From an uncultured Clostridia bacterium (lineage in GTDB: Bacteria > Bacillota > Clostridia > Oscillospirales > Ruminococcaceae), in assembly GCA_947089135.1 (NCBI GenBank), contig CAMUJF010000016.1:1-61537 (forward strand): DNA of 61,537 bases, written 5' to 3'. Position numbers and translations under genes: made by a program. Below the pieces are notes generated by a model. It was not told the origin of the DNA, ran no database searches, and saw only the letters and a program-made list of their open reading frames with translations. Positions 16,694-23,947 of this stretch are shown piece after piece; positions within the stretch are counted from its first letter, which is position 1; each line of letters starts with the position of its first letter.

Positions 16694-17200
16694 TTACAGC
16701 TTACCCTCTCTGACGTTTATCCTGCCTCCGGAATGTCCGTGGCAAATGGCAATTGCAAGCGCGTCGGCTGTATCGTCCGGCTTAGGGACTTCCGCAAGCC
16801 CCAATATTTTTCGTGTCATTTCCATGACCTGTGGCTTTTCCGCCCGTCCGTACCCCACCACCGACTGCTTTACCTGCAAAGGCGTGTACTCGAAAATTGG
16901 TACTCCCGCATTTACCGCCGCTAGAAGTGTTACTCCGCGCGCCTGTGCAACGTCAATGCCCGTCTTCTGGTTGGTGTTAAAGAACAGCTTTTCTATCGCC
17001 ATAGCGTCGGGTCTGAACGTTGTCAGTACCGTGTTCATGTCGTCGTATATTGTTTTCAGCCGCAGGACAAAGTCCGTACCTGCCTGAGTGGTTATCGCAC
17101 CGAAGTGCAGGGGTACAAAGCCGTAGCCGTCGTATTCCACCACCCCGAAGCCCACTATTGCGTAGCCCGGATCTATGCCGAGTATCCTTGTTTTTCCCAA
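16694..17200 (-). CDS. ruvC: Crossover junction endodeoxyribonuclease RuvC
   Basis: Resolves Holliday junctions by paired nicks. 168 residues. The RNase H-fold acidic residues are present: Asp in ILGIDPGYAIVGFG, Glu in MAIEKLFFNTNQ, and the paired Asp in KPDDTADALAIAICH. No ATG precedes the conserved first strand; TTG at 17200 is the only plausible initiator and its ribosome binding site is weak. First gene of a minus-strand run with ruvA, a phosphodiesterase and ruvB. Confidence 0.94.
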   Translation of the reverse strand: MGKTRILGIDPGYAIVGFGVVEYDGYGFVPLHFGAITTQAGTDFVLRLKTIYDDMNTVLTTFRPDAMAIEKLFFNTNQKTGIDVAQARGVTLLAAVNAGVPIFEYTPLQVKQSVVGYGRAEKPQVMEMTRKILGLAEVPKPDDTADALAIAICHGHSGGRINVREGKL

Positions 17201-17298
17201 TTGCGACCGTATTCCCGTCCGGGAACACGACCTCCTTTCGTGCCTTTTGAAAAGACAATTAATGTCGCTTTCATAGCTTTCATCATAGATAACAATTA

Positions 17299-17327
17299 AT
17301 TATACCATATAATCGAAGATTCTGCAA
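17299..17327 (-). promoter_or_regulatory. Promoter for the ruvC-led operon
   Basis: Minus strand: TTGCAG (17327-17322), 17 nt, TATAAT (17304-17299). Divergent from, and only 18 nt away from, the pheA promoter. Confidence 0.6.
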
Positions 17328-17344
17328 TATTTTTTTTGAACTTA

Positions 17345-17373
17345 TTGTAATTTTAAGGTTAATATTGTATAAT
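17345..17373 (+). promoter_or_regulatory. Promoter for pheA
   Basis: TTGTAA (17345-17350), 17 nt, TATAAT (17368-17373), 34 nt before the pheA start. The short leader leaves no room for an attenuator or T-box. Confidence 0.6.
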
Positions 17374-17407
17374 TACAGTATATTTATTTTATCGGAGGAC
17401 GTTTCAC

Positions 17408-18526
17408 ATGGATCTGAATGAACTTAGAAGCCAGATTGACAGTATAGACGGCGACATTCTTGAACTGTTTGCAAAGCGAATGGAAGTCTGCCGCAAGGTA
17501 GCGGAGTATAAAAAAGTCAACGCTCTTCCCGTAATGCAGGGAGGCCGTGAAAAGCAGATAATAGAGCGTGTCAGAGCCGGCGCTCCCGAAGACCTGCGGG
17601 ACGGCGCGGCTATGCTTTTTCAGAATATAATGGACATAAGCAAATGTTTGCAAAACGCGGAGATAGAACGCGACCGCGGTCATTTTTCTCCCAAGCCGTT
17701 CAGACCCGAATCAGCGGCAAAAATAGCCTGTCAGGGAACGGCGGGAGCGTACTCGGAGGCGGCGTGCAAAAAGCTTTTCGGTGATAAGCCCGCAGTTTTT
17801 TATCATGAATTTGAGGACGTTTTCAACGCCGTGGAAAGCGGCGAGGCAGATTATGGAATACTTCCTCTGGAAAATTCAACAATAGGAACTATTTCCGAGA
17901 CCTACAGCCTGATGTCAAGACACAGCTTCAATATCTGCTCGCTGGTGCGGGTGGAGATAACCCACTGTCTTGCCACCGCAGAATGCGCGTCCCTTGAAAC
18001 CGTGAAAAGGGTATACTCTAAGGCGGAGGCACTTTCGCAGTGCTCCGAGTACATCAAAGCTCATGGACTTGTCCGCCGTGAGTATGCCAACACCGCTCTT
18101 TCCGCAGAGTACGTCCTTGAAAAAAACGATCCCGAAGCGGCGTGCATTTGCTCAAGATCCTGCGCGGAGCTGTACGGTCTGAAGATATTGAACGACCGTA
18201 TTGCCGACGCTTACCCCAACTATACGCGGTTCATCTGCTTTTCCAAGGACTATGTGGCTCCAGATGACGCTGATACCATAAGCGTTTGTATGACCGTTCC
18301 CAACACTCCCGGTTCGCTGTACCGAATGCTGACAAAATTTTCCGTTGCGGGACTTAATCTTACCAAGATAGAAAATAAAAATATTGCGGGAAGCGACTTT
18401 GAGGTGCTGTTCTACCTTGATTTCAAGGGAAGCTGCTCCGATGAAAAGGTAGTCTCGCTGCTTCACGACTTTGAAAACGAAATGACGTTTTTCCGTTTTC
18501 TGGGAAGCTTTAAGGAAGTACTTTAA
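17408..18526 (+). CDS. pheA: Bifunctional chorismate mutase/prephenate dehydratase (P-protein)
   Basis: Converts chorismate to prephenate and then to phenylpyruvate for phenylalanine synthesis. 372 residues in three domains: AroQ-type chorismate mutase (1-85; LRSQIDSIDGDILELFAKRM), prephenate dehydratase (about 105-280; GTAGAYSEAA, LPLENSTIGTI, TRFICFS) and a C-terminal ACT domain (about 295-372; NTPGSLYRMLTKFSVAGLNL) that senses phenylalanine. GGAGGA site before ATG. Followed after 20 nt by ispD. Confidence 0.95.
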   Translation: MDLNELRSQIDSIDGDILELFAKRMEVCRKVAEYKKVNALPVMQGGREKQIIERVRAGAPEDLRDGAAMLFQNIMDISKCLQNAEIERDRGHFSPKPFRPESAAKIACQGTAGAYSEAACKKLFGDKPAVFYHEFEDVFNAVESGEADYGILPLENSTIGTISETYSLMSRHSFNICSLVRVEITHCLATAECASLETVKRVYSKAEALSQCSEYIKAHGLVRREYANTALSAEYVLEKNDPEAACICSRSCAELYGLKILNDRIADAYPNYTRFICFSKDYVAPDDADTISVCMTVPNTPGSLYRMLTKFSVAGLNLTKIENKNIAGSDFEVLFYLDFKGSCSDEKVVSLLHDFENEMTFFRFLGSFKEVL

Positions 18527-18546
18527 CATAGAAAAGAGGCGTTGGA

Positions 18547-19233
18547 ATGAACGAGATCACAGTATCGGCAATAATAGCCTGTGCCGGGAGCTCCTCCCGC
18601 ATGAACGGCGTAAACAAACAGCTTTGGGAGCTTGACGGAGTACCTGCAGCGGTGCGGTCAATGCTTGCTTTTGAGGGAATAGAGCAGGTTTCGGAGATAA
18701 TCGTTTCCGCACGTGAGCAGGATATCCCTGTCATTGAAAAGCTTGCGGCGAAATATAAAATTACAAAATTCAAGTGCGCCGTTAAGGGCGGCGAGACACG
18801 CCAGCAGTCGGTTTTTGCGGCTTTTATGCAGACGGATAAGTCCACAAGATTTATTGCCGTACACGACGGAGCGCGTCCTTTGGTTGATCCCGCGAATATT
18901 ATAAAGTGCATTAAAGACGCGTCAGTGTTCGGCGGAGCTGTACTTGGGGTACCGATCAAGGACACGGTAAAGCTTGTGGACGGCGGCATGATAGCCGATA
19001 CTCTTGACCGCAGAAAGCTTTACAGTATTCAGACTCCGCAGATATTCCGCAGGGATATTTACGTCAGGGGAATAAATTTTGCGCGGGATCACGAGCTTGA
19101 TTTTACCGACGACTGTCAGCTTGCTGAAGCCGTTGGTGCGAAGATCAATCTTACTCTTTCCGATTACAGAAATATAAAAATAACCACTCCCGAAGATTTA
19201 GCGGTAGCAGAGATTTTACTGAGAAATATTTAG
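18547..19233 (+). CDS. ispD: 2-C-methyl-D-erythritol 4-phosphate cytidylyltransferase IspD
   Basis: Third step of the MEP isoprenoid pathway: transfers CMP from CTP to methylerythritol phosphate. 228 residues. N-terminal nucleotide loop IACAGSSSRMNGVNKQ (G-S-S-S-R-M), FIAVHDGARPLV and AVGAKINLTLSDYRNIKITTP-type C-terminus (shown in part). Partner ispF lies downstream, but 166 nt away and separated by paired palindromes. The intermediate enzyme gene ispE is not in this window. Confidence 0.95.
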   Translation: MNEITVSAIIACAGSSSRMNGVNKQLWELDGVPAAVRSMLAFEGIEQVSEIIVSAREQDIPVIEKLAAKYKITKFKCAVKGGETRQQSVFAAFMQTDKSTRFIAVHDGARPLVDPANIIKCIKDASVFGGAVLGVPIKDTVKLVDGGMIADTLDRRKLYSIQTPQIFRRDIYVRGINFARDHELDFTDDCQLAEAVGAKINLTLSDYRNIKITTPEDLAVAEILLRNI

Positions 19234-19234
19234 A

Positions 19235-19280
19235 GTGTTATATAACGGGTGCTTATGTAAATTTAGATGTTATATAACAC
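19235..19280. promoter_or_regulatory. Paired palindromes between ispD and ispF
   Basis: GTGTTATATAAC (19235-19246) and its exact reverse complement GTTATATAACAC (19269-19280) flank a 22-nt loop. Each arm also contains the 10-bp palindrome GTTATATAAC. The pair can form a 12-bp hairpin in RNA, or act as two operator half-sites in DNA. No T run follows, so it is not a standard terminator. Confidence 0.55.
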
Positions 19281-19399
19281 GCGTAATTTATGGGGTATAG
19301 CAAAGTCCTGAAAATCTTTTAATAGCAGATATTACTACAGTTTAACGCTGCGGCAAATTTGACTGAACATACAATATAAATATGGAGGGTCATCAAATT

Positions 19400-19876
19400 A
19401 TGATACGAATAGGTCACGGTTACGACGTTCACAGGCTCATCGAGGGACGGAAGCTTATTCTCGGCGGAGTTGAGATTCCCTTTGAAAAGGGGCTGCTGGG
19501 ACATTCCGACGCAGATGTGCTTGTTCATGCGGTAATGGATTCAATGCTGGGTGCGCTGGCTCTTGGGGATATCGGCAAGCATTTTCCCGACAATGATTCC
19601 AAATACGAGGGCGCGGACAGCATTTTGCTTCTGAAAAAGGTATCGGAAATAATCGGTGAAAATGGTTTCTGTGTTGGAAATATTGACAGCACTGTCATAT
19701 GTCAGTCACCGAAGCTTGCGCCTTATATCGAAAAAATGCGGGAAAATATTGCTTCCTCCGCAGGCTGTGAAATATCCCGCGTAAGCGTAAAGGCTACTAC
19801 TGAGGAACGTCTGGGTTTTACAGGCGCCGGCGAGGGGATAGCCGCTCACGCTGTCTGTATTTTGGAAGCAAGATAA
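19400..19876 (+). CDS. ispF: 2-C-methyl-D-erythritol 2,4-cyclodiphosphate synthase IspF
   Basis: Fifth step of the MEP pathway: cyclises the CDP-methylerythritol phosphate with loss of CMP. 158 residues, trimeric family. Metal ligands in RIGHGYDVHR and LGHSDADVLVHA, plus the C-terminal VKATTEERLGFTGAGEG. The ATG at 19400 begins the conserved MIRIGHGYDVH and has GGAGGG ten nt upstream; an ATG six codons earlier overlaps that site and is rejected. Confidence 0.95.
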   Translation: MIRIGHGYDVHRLIEGRKLILGGVEIPFEKGLLGHSDADVLVHAVMDSMLGALALGDIGKHFPDNDSKYEGADSILLLKKVSEIIGENGFCVGNIDSTVICQSPKLAPYIEKMRENIASSAGCEISRVSVKATTEERLGFTGAGEGIAAHAVCILEAR

Positions 19877-19893
19877 GAAACAAGAGGCAAAAT

Positions 19894-20019
19894 ATGTTGT
19901 ACACAGGTTATTTTTGCATGACGGCAGATACCTTTCACCCATTGAAAGAGATACGCATACTATATTGCAGGGGCAGAAACTGCTCATACTGTTTTCACAT
20001 TAAAAAGAAAACTGTATGA
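19894..20019 (+). CDS. Possible 41-residue Cys-rich small protein
   Basis: An ATG with a weak AGAGG site six nt upstream opens a 41-codon ORF containing YCRGRNCSYCFH. It falls between ispF and the DUF3343 gene, in a 219-bp gap. The end of the ORF overlaps a near-perfect hairpin (CATACTGTTTTC with GAAAACTGTATG). It may be a short peptide or a chance frame; no family known to me. Confidence 0.25.
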   Translation: MLYTGYFCMTADTFHPLKEIRILYCRGRNCSYCFHIKKKTV

Positions 20020-20095
20020 AAGCGTGTTTTCCTCCTGCATTTTTTCTTTTCCGAAAAAAGTTTTCCGACAAACGGAGAGGACAGGTAAATTATCT

Positions 20096-20314
20096 ATGAA
20101 AAAATATATTATCTCTTTTGTTTCGGTTACAACCGCAATGAAAGCAAAGGCTGCTCTGCGCGGCTGCGAGCTTTACGCCGAGGTAGCGCGTACCCCGCGG
20201 AATCTTGCTTCCGGCTGCGGCTACAGCGTTACTGTTGCGGGAGATATCGGGACGGCTCTTGCTTGTCTTGAAAGAAACGGAATTAAATATAAGGCTGTTA
20301 CAGAAATCGTATAA
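20096..20314 (+). CDS. DUF3343 putative sulfur/selenium carrier protein
   Basis: A 72-residue protein with the DUF3343 pattern: strand-helix start (KYIISFVSVTTAMKAKAAL), then ARTPRNLASGCGYSVTV and a C-terminal helix (ALACLERNGIKYKAVTEI). Cys in S-G-C-G is conserved and is the supposed carrier residue; the family is described as a putative Se/S carrier. The start is the ATG at 20096 preceded by GGAGAGG. The next gene is a cysteine-desulfurase-like aminotransferase, supporting a joint role in sulfur or selenium transfer. Confidence 0.8.
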   Translation: MKKYIISFVSVTTAMKAKAALRGCELYAEVARTPRNLASGCGYSVTVAGDIGTALACLERNGIKYKAVTEIV

Positions 20315-20369
20315 TACTGATTTACAATCAAAAAGCTTACAAAAAGTCAAGTAAAAATTAGCTTAAAAG

Positions 20370-20424
20370 ACCTTTACGCTTTACGCAGTTTTTTGTCTGC
20401 GCTTTTATCGTAAACGTAAATTAG
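20370..20424 (+). other. Imperfect inverted repeat upstream of the class V aminotransferase
   Basis: Outer arms TTTACG/CGTAAA and inner arms CGCAG/CTGCG around TTTTTTGT give a stem-loop with internal loops in the 159-bp gap before the aminotransferase. A T run follows the first inner arm, not the hairpin, so it is not a simple terminator. Confidence 0.3.
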
Positions 20425-20473
20425 GATAAGAAAATAAAAATCATACCTTCGGAATGTGGAGGCTTTTAACGCA

Positions 20474-21610
20474 ATGATAAATTTTGACAATTCCGCAACC
20501 TCGTTCCCGAAGCCCGAAGCCGTAAAAAAAGCCGTGTTTGAAGCTATGAACCGTTACGGCGGAAATCCGGGAAGAAGCGGTCACAGAATTTCTATCGAAA
20601 CTGCCGAAGCCGTTTATTCCGCAAGATCCGCCGCCGCGGATTTTTTCGGCGCAGAGCCTGATAATGTGGTCTTTACGCTGAACTGCACACACGCTCTGAA
20701 CACGGCGATAAAGGGTACGGCTTCCGAGGGCTGCCATATAATTATTTCCTCCCTTGAACACAACTCTGTTCTGCGCCCTGTTTACGCTCTTTCAAAGGGT
20801 TCGTGCAGCTACAGTATTGCACAGGTAAGTCACAGCGACAGCGAGACGCTTGAGAATTTCAGCAGGCTCATTACTCCTCATACAAAAATAATAGCCTGTA
20901 CCCTCGGCAGCAACGTTACGGGTCAGATACTGCCGTTTACAGGAATTGCAGAGCTTTGCAAAAAGCACGGTATCTGCTTTATTGCAGACGGAGCGCAGGC
21001 TTGCGGAGTAATACCTGTAAGTCTTGCGGACGGAATAAATATTCTGTGCGCTGCGGGACATAAGTCGCTTTACGGTCCAAGCGGAACGGGACTGCTTGTC
21101 ACCGACGGAAAGTATAAAATAAGACCTCTTATGGAGGGCGGCACAGGAAGCGCGTCCATGGAAAAGGATCAGCCCGATTTTCTGCCCGACAGTCTTGAAT
21201 CGGGAACGATAAACACCGCGGGAGCCATAGGTCTCGGTGCGGGAATAAGATTTGTAAAAAAGCTCGGCATAGACAGAATTTACAACCATGAAAGCAAGCT
21301 TTGCCGCATATTTGTAAATGAGACAAAAAATATCGGCAGAGTCGCAGTCTATCGCGACGATAGGGTAAAAAGCTATCTTCCCGTTGTATCATTTAATATT
21401 GAGGGTCTTTCAGCAAACGAAACGGCTGCTAAGCTAAGCGATATGGGCTTTGCTCTCAGAGGAGGACTTCACTGCTCCGGGCTTGCACATACGTCCCTCG
21501 GAACTGTTCCCGACGGAACGGTGAGGTTTTCTCCGTCGGTGTTCAATACCGAAAAGGAAGTGTACGCGCTTGTTTCCGCTGTAAAAAGTATTGCGGACGA
21601 AGCCGTATAA
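20474..21610 (+). CDS. Class V aminotransferase (cysteine desulfurase-like, PLP)
   Basis: A 378-residue fold type I PLP enzyme. PLP Lys in CAAGHKSLYGPSGTG; phosphate- and ring-binding residues in NCTHALNTAIKG and FIADGAQACGV; a SufS-like active-site Cys in LRGGLHCSGLAH. The N-terminal INFDNSATSFPKPEAV is typical of the csd/aminotransferase V group found next to DUF3343 genes in Clostridia. Predicted to mobilise S (or Se) from cysteine (or selenocysteine), possibly to the DUF3343 protein. ATG at 20474 has GTGGAGG ten nt upstream; that GTG was rejected as a start. Confidence 0.88.
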   Translation: MINFDNSATSFPKPEAVKKAVFEAMNRYGGNPGRSGHRISIETAEAVYSARSAAADFFGAEPDNVVFTLNCTHALNTAIKGTASEGCHIIISSLEHNSVLRPVYALSKGSCSYSIAQVSHSDSETLENFSRLITPHTKIIACTLGSNVTGQILPFTGIAELCKKHGICFIADGAQACGVIPVSLADGINILCAAGHKSLYGPSGTGLLVTDGKYKIRPLMEGGTGSASMEKDQPDFLPDSLESGTINTAGAIGLGAGIRFVKKLGIDRIYNHESKLCRIFVNETKNIGRVAVYRDDRVKSYLPVVSFNIEGLSANETAAKLSDMGFALRGGLHCSGLAHTSLGTVPDGTVRFSPSVFNTEKEVYALVSAVKSIADEAV

Positions 21611-21630
21611 AAAACATAAATTATTTAAAC

Positions 21631-21668
21631 GCCGTACCTTGCTTTCTAAGCGGAATGCAGGGTACGGC
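21631..21668 (+). other. Hairpin after the class V aminotransferase
   Basis: GCCGTACCTTGC (21631-21642) pairs with GCAGGGTACGGC (21657-21668) with one G-U, loop 14 nt. It is 20 nt past the stop codon and could end or protect the transcript, but lacks a T run. Confidence 0.45.
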
Positions 21669-21828
21669 GGAATACTATATAAAAAGGAACGGCGACGCTC
21701 CTTTCACTTTGTTTGCGGCGTTTGAAGCCGATACAGGAATGAGTCGGACTGAAGCGGCAGAACAGCCTGCCGAGGAATATTCGGATATCATTTCTCAGAT
21801 GCGGGTAAAATCAGTATCATTATCATAA
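21655..21828 (+). CDS. Possible 57-residue hypothetical protein
   Basis: A 57-codon ORF with a protein-like composition (DAPFTLFAAFEADTGMSRTE, then AEEYSDIISQMRV). The ATG lies inside the preceding hairpin and has no clear ribosome binding site, so this may be the tail of a deleted gene. Family not recognised. Confidence 0.3.
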   Translation: MQGTAEYYIKRNGDAPFTLFAAFEADTGMSRTEAAEQPAEEYSDIISQMRVKSVSLS

Positions 21829-21829
21829 A

Positions 21830-21860
21830 AATTGACCTTCGCTTTGAGCGGAGGTCAATT
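21830..21860. terminator. Terminator-like hairpin
   Basis: A 14-bp stem (AATTGACCTTCGCT with AGCGGAGGTCAATT, one G-U) with a 3-nt loop. The T run lies on the minus-strand side; on the plus strand it is followed by CATAAAATAG. Confidence 0.5.
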
Positions 21861-21946
21861 CATAAAATAGGGGGGAAAATTGGTATGAAAAATTTTAATG
21901 GTTTTCGTTATTATGCACAAAAGCACGACTATATGCTATAAAATAT

Positions 21947-21975
21947 TTGACAACTGCGTATTCGTGTGTTATAAT
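21947..21975 (+). promoter_or_regulatory. Consensus promoter of the EAL-domain gene
   Basis: Exact TTGACA (21947-21952), 17 nt, exact TATAAT (21970-21975). The leader to the start codon is about 165 nt; I recognise no riboswitch in it. Confidence 0.8.
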
Positions 21976-22149
21976 TATAATCATGATAATAAACTTTTCG
22001 ATAATAAAGTCATTTTCCTATATTATATACTGCAAGGCGTCATTTTCAAGCATAAAAATATAAATTGTTTGTCAAAAAGCAAATTGTAAATTGCTGTATG
22101 ACTTATATACGCTTGACGCGGTCAATTATCAGAAAGGGGAAGCATATTT

Positions 22150-23826
22150 ATGGGAAAATCAATTTTTCAGGCTTTGAATGATTTTCTTTCACGTACCCAT
22201 GATATGGGAGCATTTGTTGTGGATTTTTCCGATAGCAGCTTTGACGTTATGTCGGAGGGCGCATTTTCCGCTATTCTGGACGGAAGCATAAATCCTCTTG
22301 AACAGCTTGCCGAGAGCAAACTAATACATGAAACAGACAGAGTTGTCATCGGAGCATTTTGCCGCGATTTGCTCGGCTCTAATAAAATACCGATCCATGA
22401 GGATCATTTTTCGGTATCCTTTCGCGGACTTGTATCAGACGCTCCTGCCGATAGTGATTATAAATGGATAACTCTCACGACGGTTATTGATCGTGATGAA
22501 AACCTTATGGCAAAATGCGTTATCGGACACCTTAAAATTATGAACAATGCTGAGATCCTCAACAAAATAATTATTGACAGCTTTACAAACGATAAGCACC
22601 CGCAGGTATTCAACAATCAGGCGAAGCGCATCATAGACGATGAAAGCCGGAATGCCGCTATTGTTCAGTTTGATATTGAGAATTTCAAACTTATAAATGT
22701 CAGGTACGGCGAGGAAAAAGGTACGGAGATACTTAACTACATCAAAAACGGTCTTGATACCATTTGCACTGATAAACAAGTATATACACGGCTGTCTGCG
22801 GACGTTTTCATGATCGCAATGTCCTATGACAAACCTGAAGAGATCGAACGCCTTATATCCCGCATAGAAGACCGTCTCGGAGTTTTCGGAGATATATCAT
22901 ACAAATTTGTTTTCGGTGTTAATATTATTTCCGACCGAAGCATACCTATGCGCAAAATGGGTGACAGAGCCGCTATGGCAAGGCAAAGCATAAAAGGCAA
23001 CGCTCTGAAAAATGTTTGCTACTATTCCGATAATCAGGAAAATAATCTTGTTACCAAAAAATTTATTGAAGACAGAATGGATTACGCTCTTGAGCACGGC
23101 GAGTTCGTAATGTACCTCCAGCCGAAGTACAGCATAAGTACAGCGGGAGTTGTCGGCGCAGAGGCTTTGGTAAGGTGGATACATCCCGAAAAAGGAATGC
23201 TTCCTCCCGCGGAATTTATTTCTGTGTTTGAAAAGAACGGCTTTATAATAAGGCTTGACGAATACATATGGGAACAGGCGTGCAAAGCGATTCGAGGCTG
23301 GATAGACAGCGGAGTGCAGCCCGTACCTATTTCGGTAAATATCTCAAGGGTACATCTTACCGATGAAAAATTTATAGACGTGCTTGACCGTCTTATTGAA
23401 AAATACGATATACCAAAGAACATGATCGAAACGGAAATTACCGAGACAGTCGAAAATGCCGGAGACAGCGAGGTAATTAAAAGACTCAAGGAAAGAGGCT
23501 ATATGCTTCTTATGGACGATTTCGGATCGGGGTACTCGTCTCTCAATATGCTGAAAAGTACTCCGTTTGACGTTATCAAAATAGACCGCGACTTTTTCAG
23601 TGAATTTATGCTTTCGGACAGAGGGAAGAAAATTATTTCACATACTATTTCAATGTCCAAGGATATAGGTCTGGATATGGTTGCCGAGGGCGTCGAAACA
23701 AAAGAGCAGGCAGAGTTCCTTAAAAACTGCGGCTGTGATGTTGCGCAGGGATTTTATTACTCCAAGCCTGTACCTATAAATGATTTTGAGCGGCTTGTGT
23801 ATGACGACTGGATAGCAACTGACTGA
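22150..23826 (+). CDS. c-di-GMP phosphodiesterase with degenerate GGDEF and intact EAL domain
   Basis: A 558-residue cytoplasmic protein. The N-terminus (about 1-130) is PAS-like and of unknown ligand. A GGDEF fold spans about 135-295, but the signature is replaced by SADVF (216-220), so it should not make c-di-GMP. The EAL domain (about 300-555) keeps EAL (338-340), LMDDFGSGYSSLNML, VIKIDRDFF, MVAEGVETKEQAEF and QGFYYSKP, so hydrolysis of c-di-GMP to pGpG is predicted. No membrane segment. It stands alone between a consensus promoter and a terminator. Confidence 0.92.
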   Translation: MGKSIFQALNDFLSRTHDMGAFVVDFSDSSFDVMSEGAFSAILDGSINPLEQLAESKLIHETDRVVIGAFCRDLLGSNKIPIHEDHFSVSFRGLVSDAPADSDYKWITLTTVIDRDENLMAKCVIGHLKIMNNAEILNKIIIDSFTNDKHPQVFNNQAKRIIDDESRNAAIVQFDIENFKLINVRYGEEKGTEILNYIKNGLDTICTDKQVYTRLSADVFMIAMSYDKPEEIERLISRIEDRLGVFGDISYKFVFGVNIISDRSIPMRKMGDRAAMARQSIKGNALKNVCYYSDNQENNLVTKKFIEDRMDYALEHGEFVMYLQPKYSISTAGVVGAEALVRWIHPEKGMLPPAEFISVFEKNGFIIRLDEYIWEQACKAIRGWIDSGVQPVPISVNISRVHLTDEKFIDVLDRLIEKYDIPKNMIETEITETVENAGDSEVIKRLKERGYMLLMDDFGSGYSSLNMLKSTPFDVIKIDRDFFSEFMLSDRGKKIISHTISMSKDIGLDMVAEGVETKEQAEFLKNCGCDVAQGFYYSKPVPINDFERLVYDDWIATD

Positions 23827-23840
23827 CGGTTTTGTATATA

Positions 23841-23873
23841 AAACGGACTCTCCCAATTAGGAAAGTCCGTTTT
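23841..23873 (+). terminator. Terminator after the EAL gene
   Basis: The perfect stem AAACGGACT (23841-23849)/AGTCCGTTT (23864-23872) is followed by TATTATTATAT. It is 15 nt past the stop and may also serve leuA from the other strand. Confidence 0.7.
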
Positions 23874-23947
23874 ATTATTATATCTGATTATAAAATGTAG
23901 AGAAATTCACAGCATATTTGTATGCGGCTTTCCGTTTAGCGTGATTT

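Noticed and set aside
16977..17258. Minus-strand frame overlapping the start of ruvC (93 codons)
   Set aside because: It is out of frame with ruvC, which has complete catalytic motifs; the AAAGGAGG upstream is too distant to decide in its favour.
21898..22089. 63-codon plus-strand frame before the EAL gene
   Set aside because: AT-rich, no ribosome binding site, and it contains the consensus promoter of the EAL gene.
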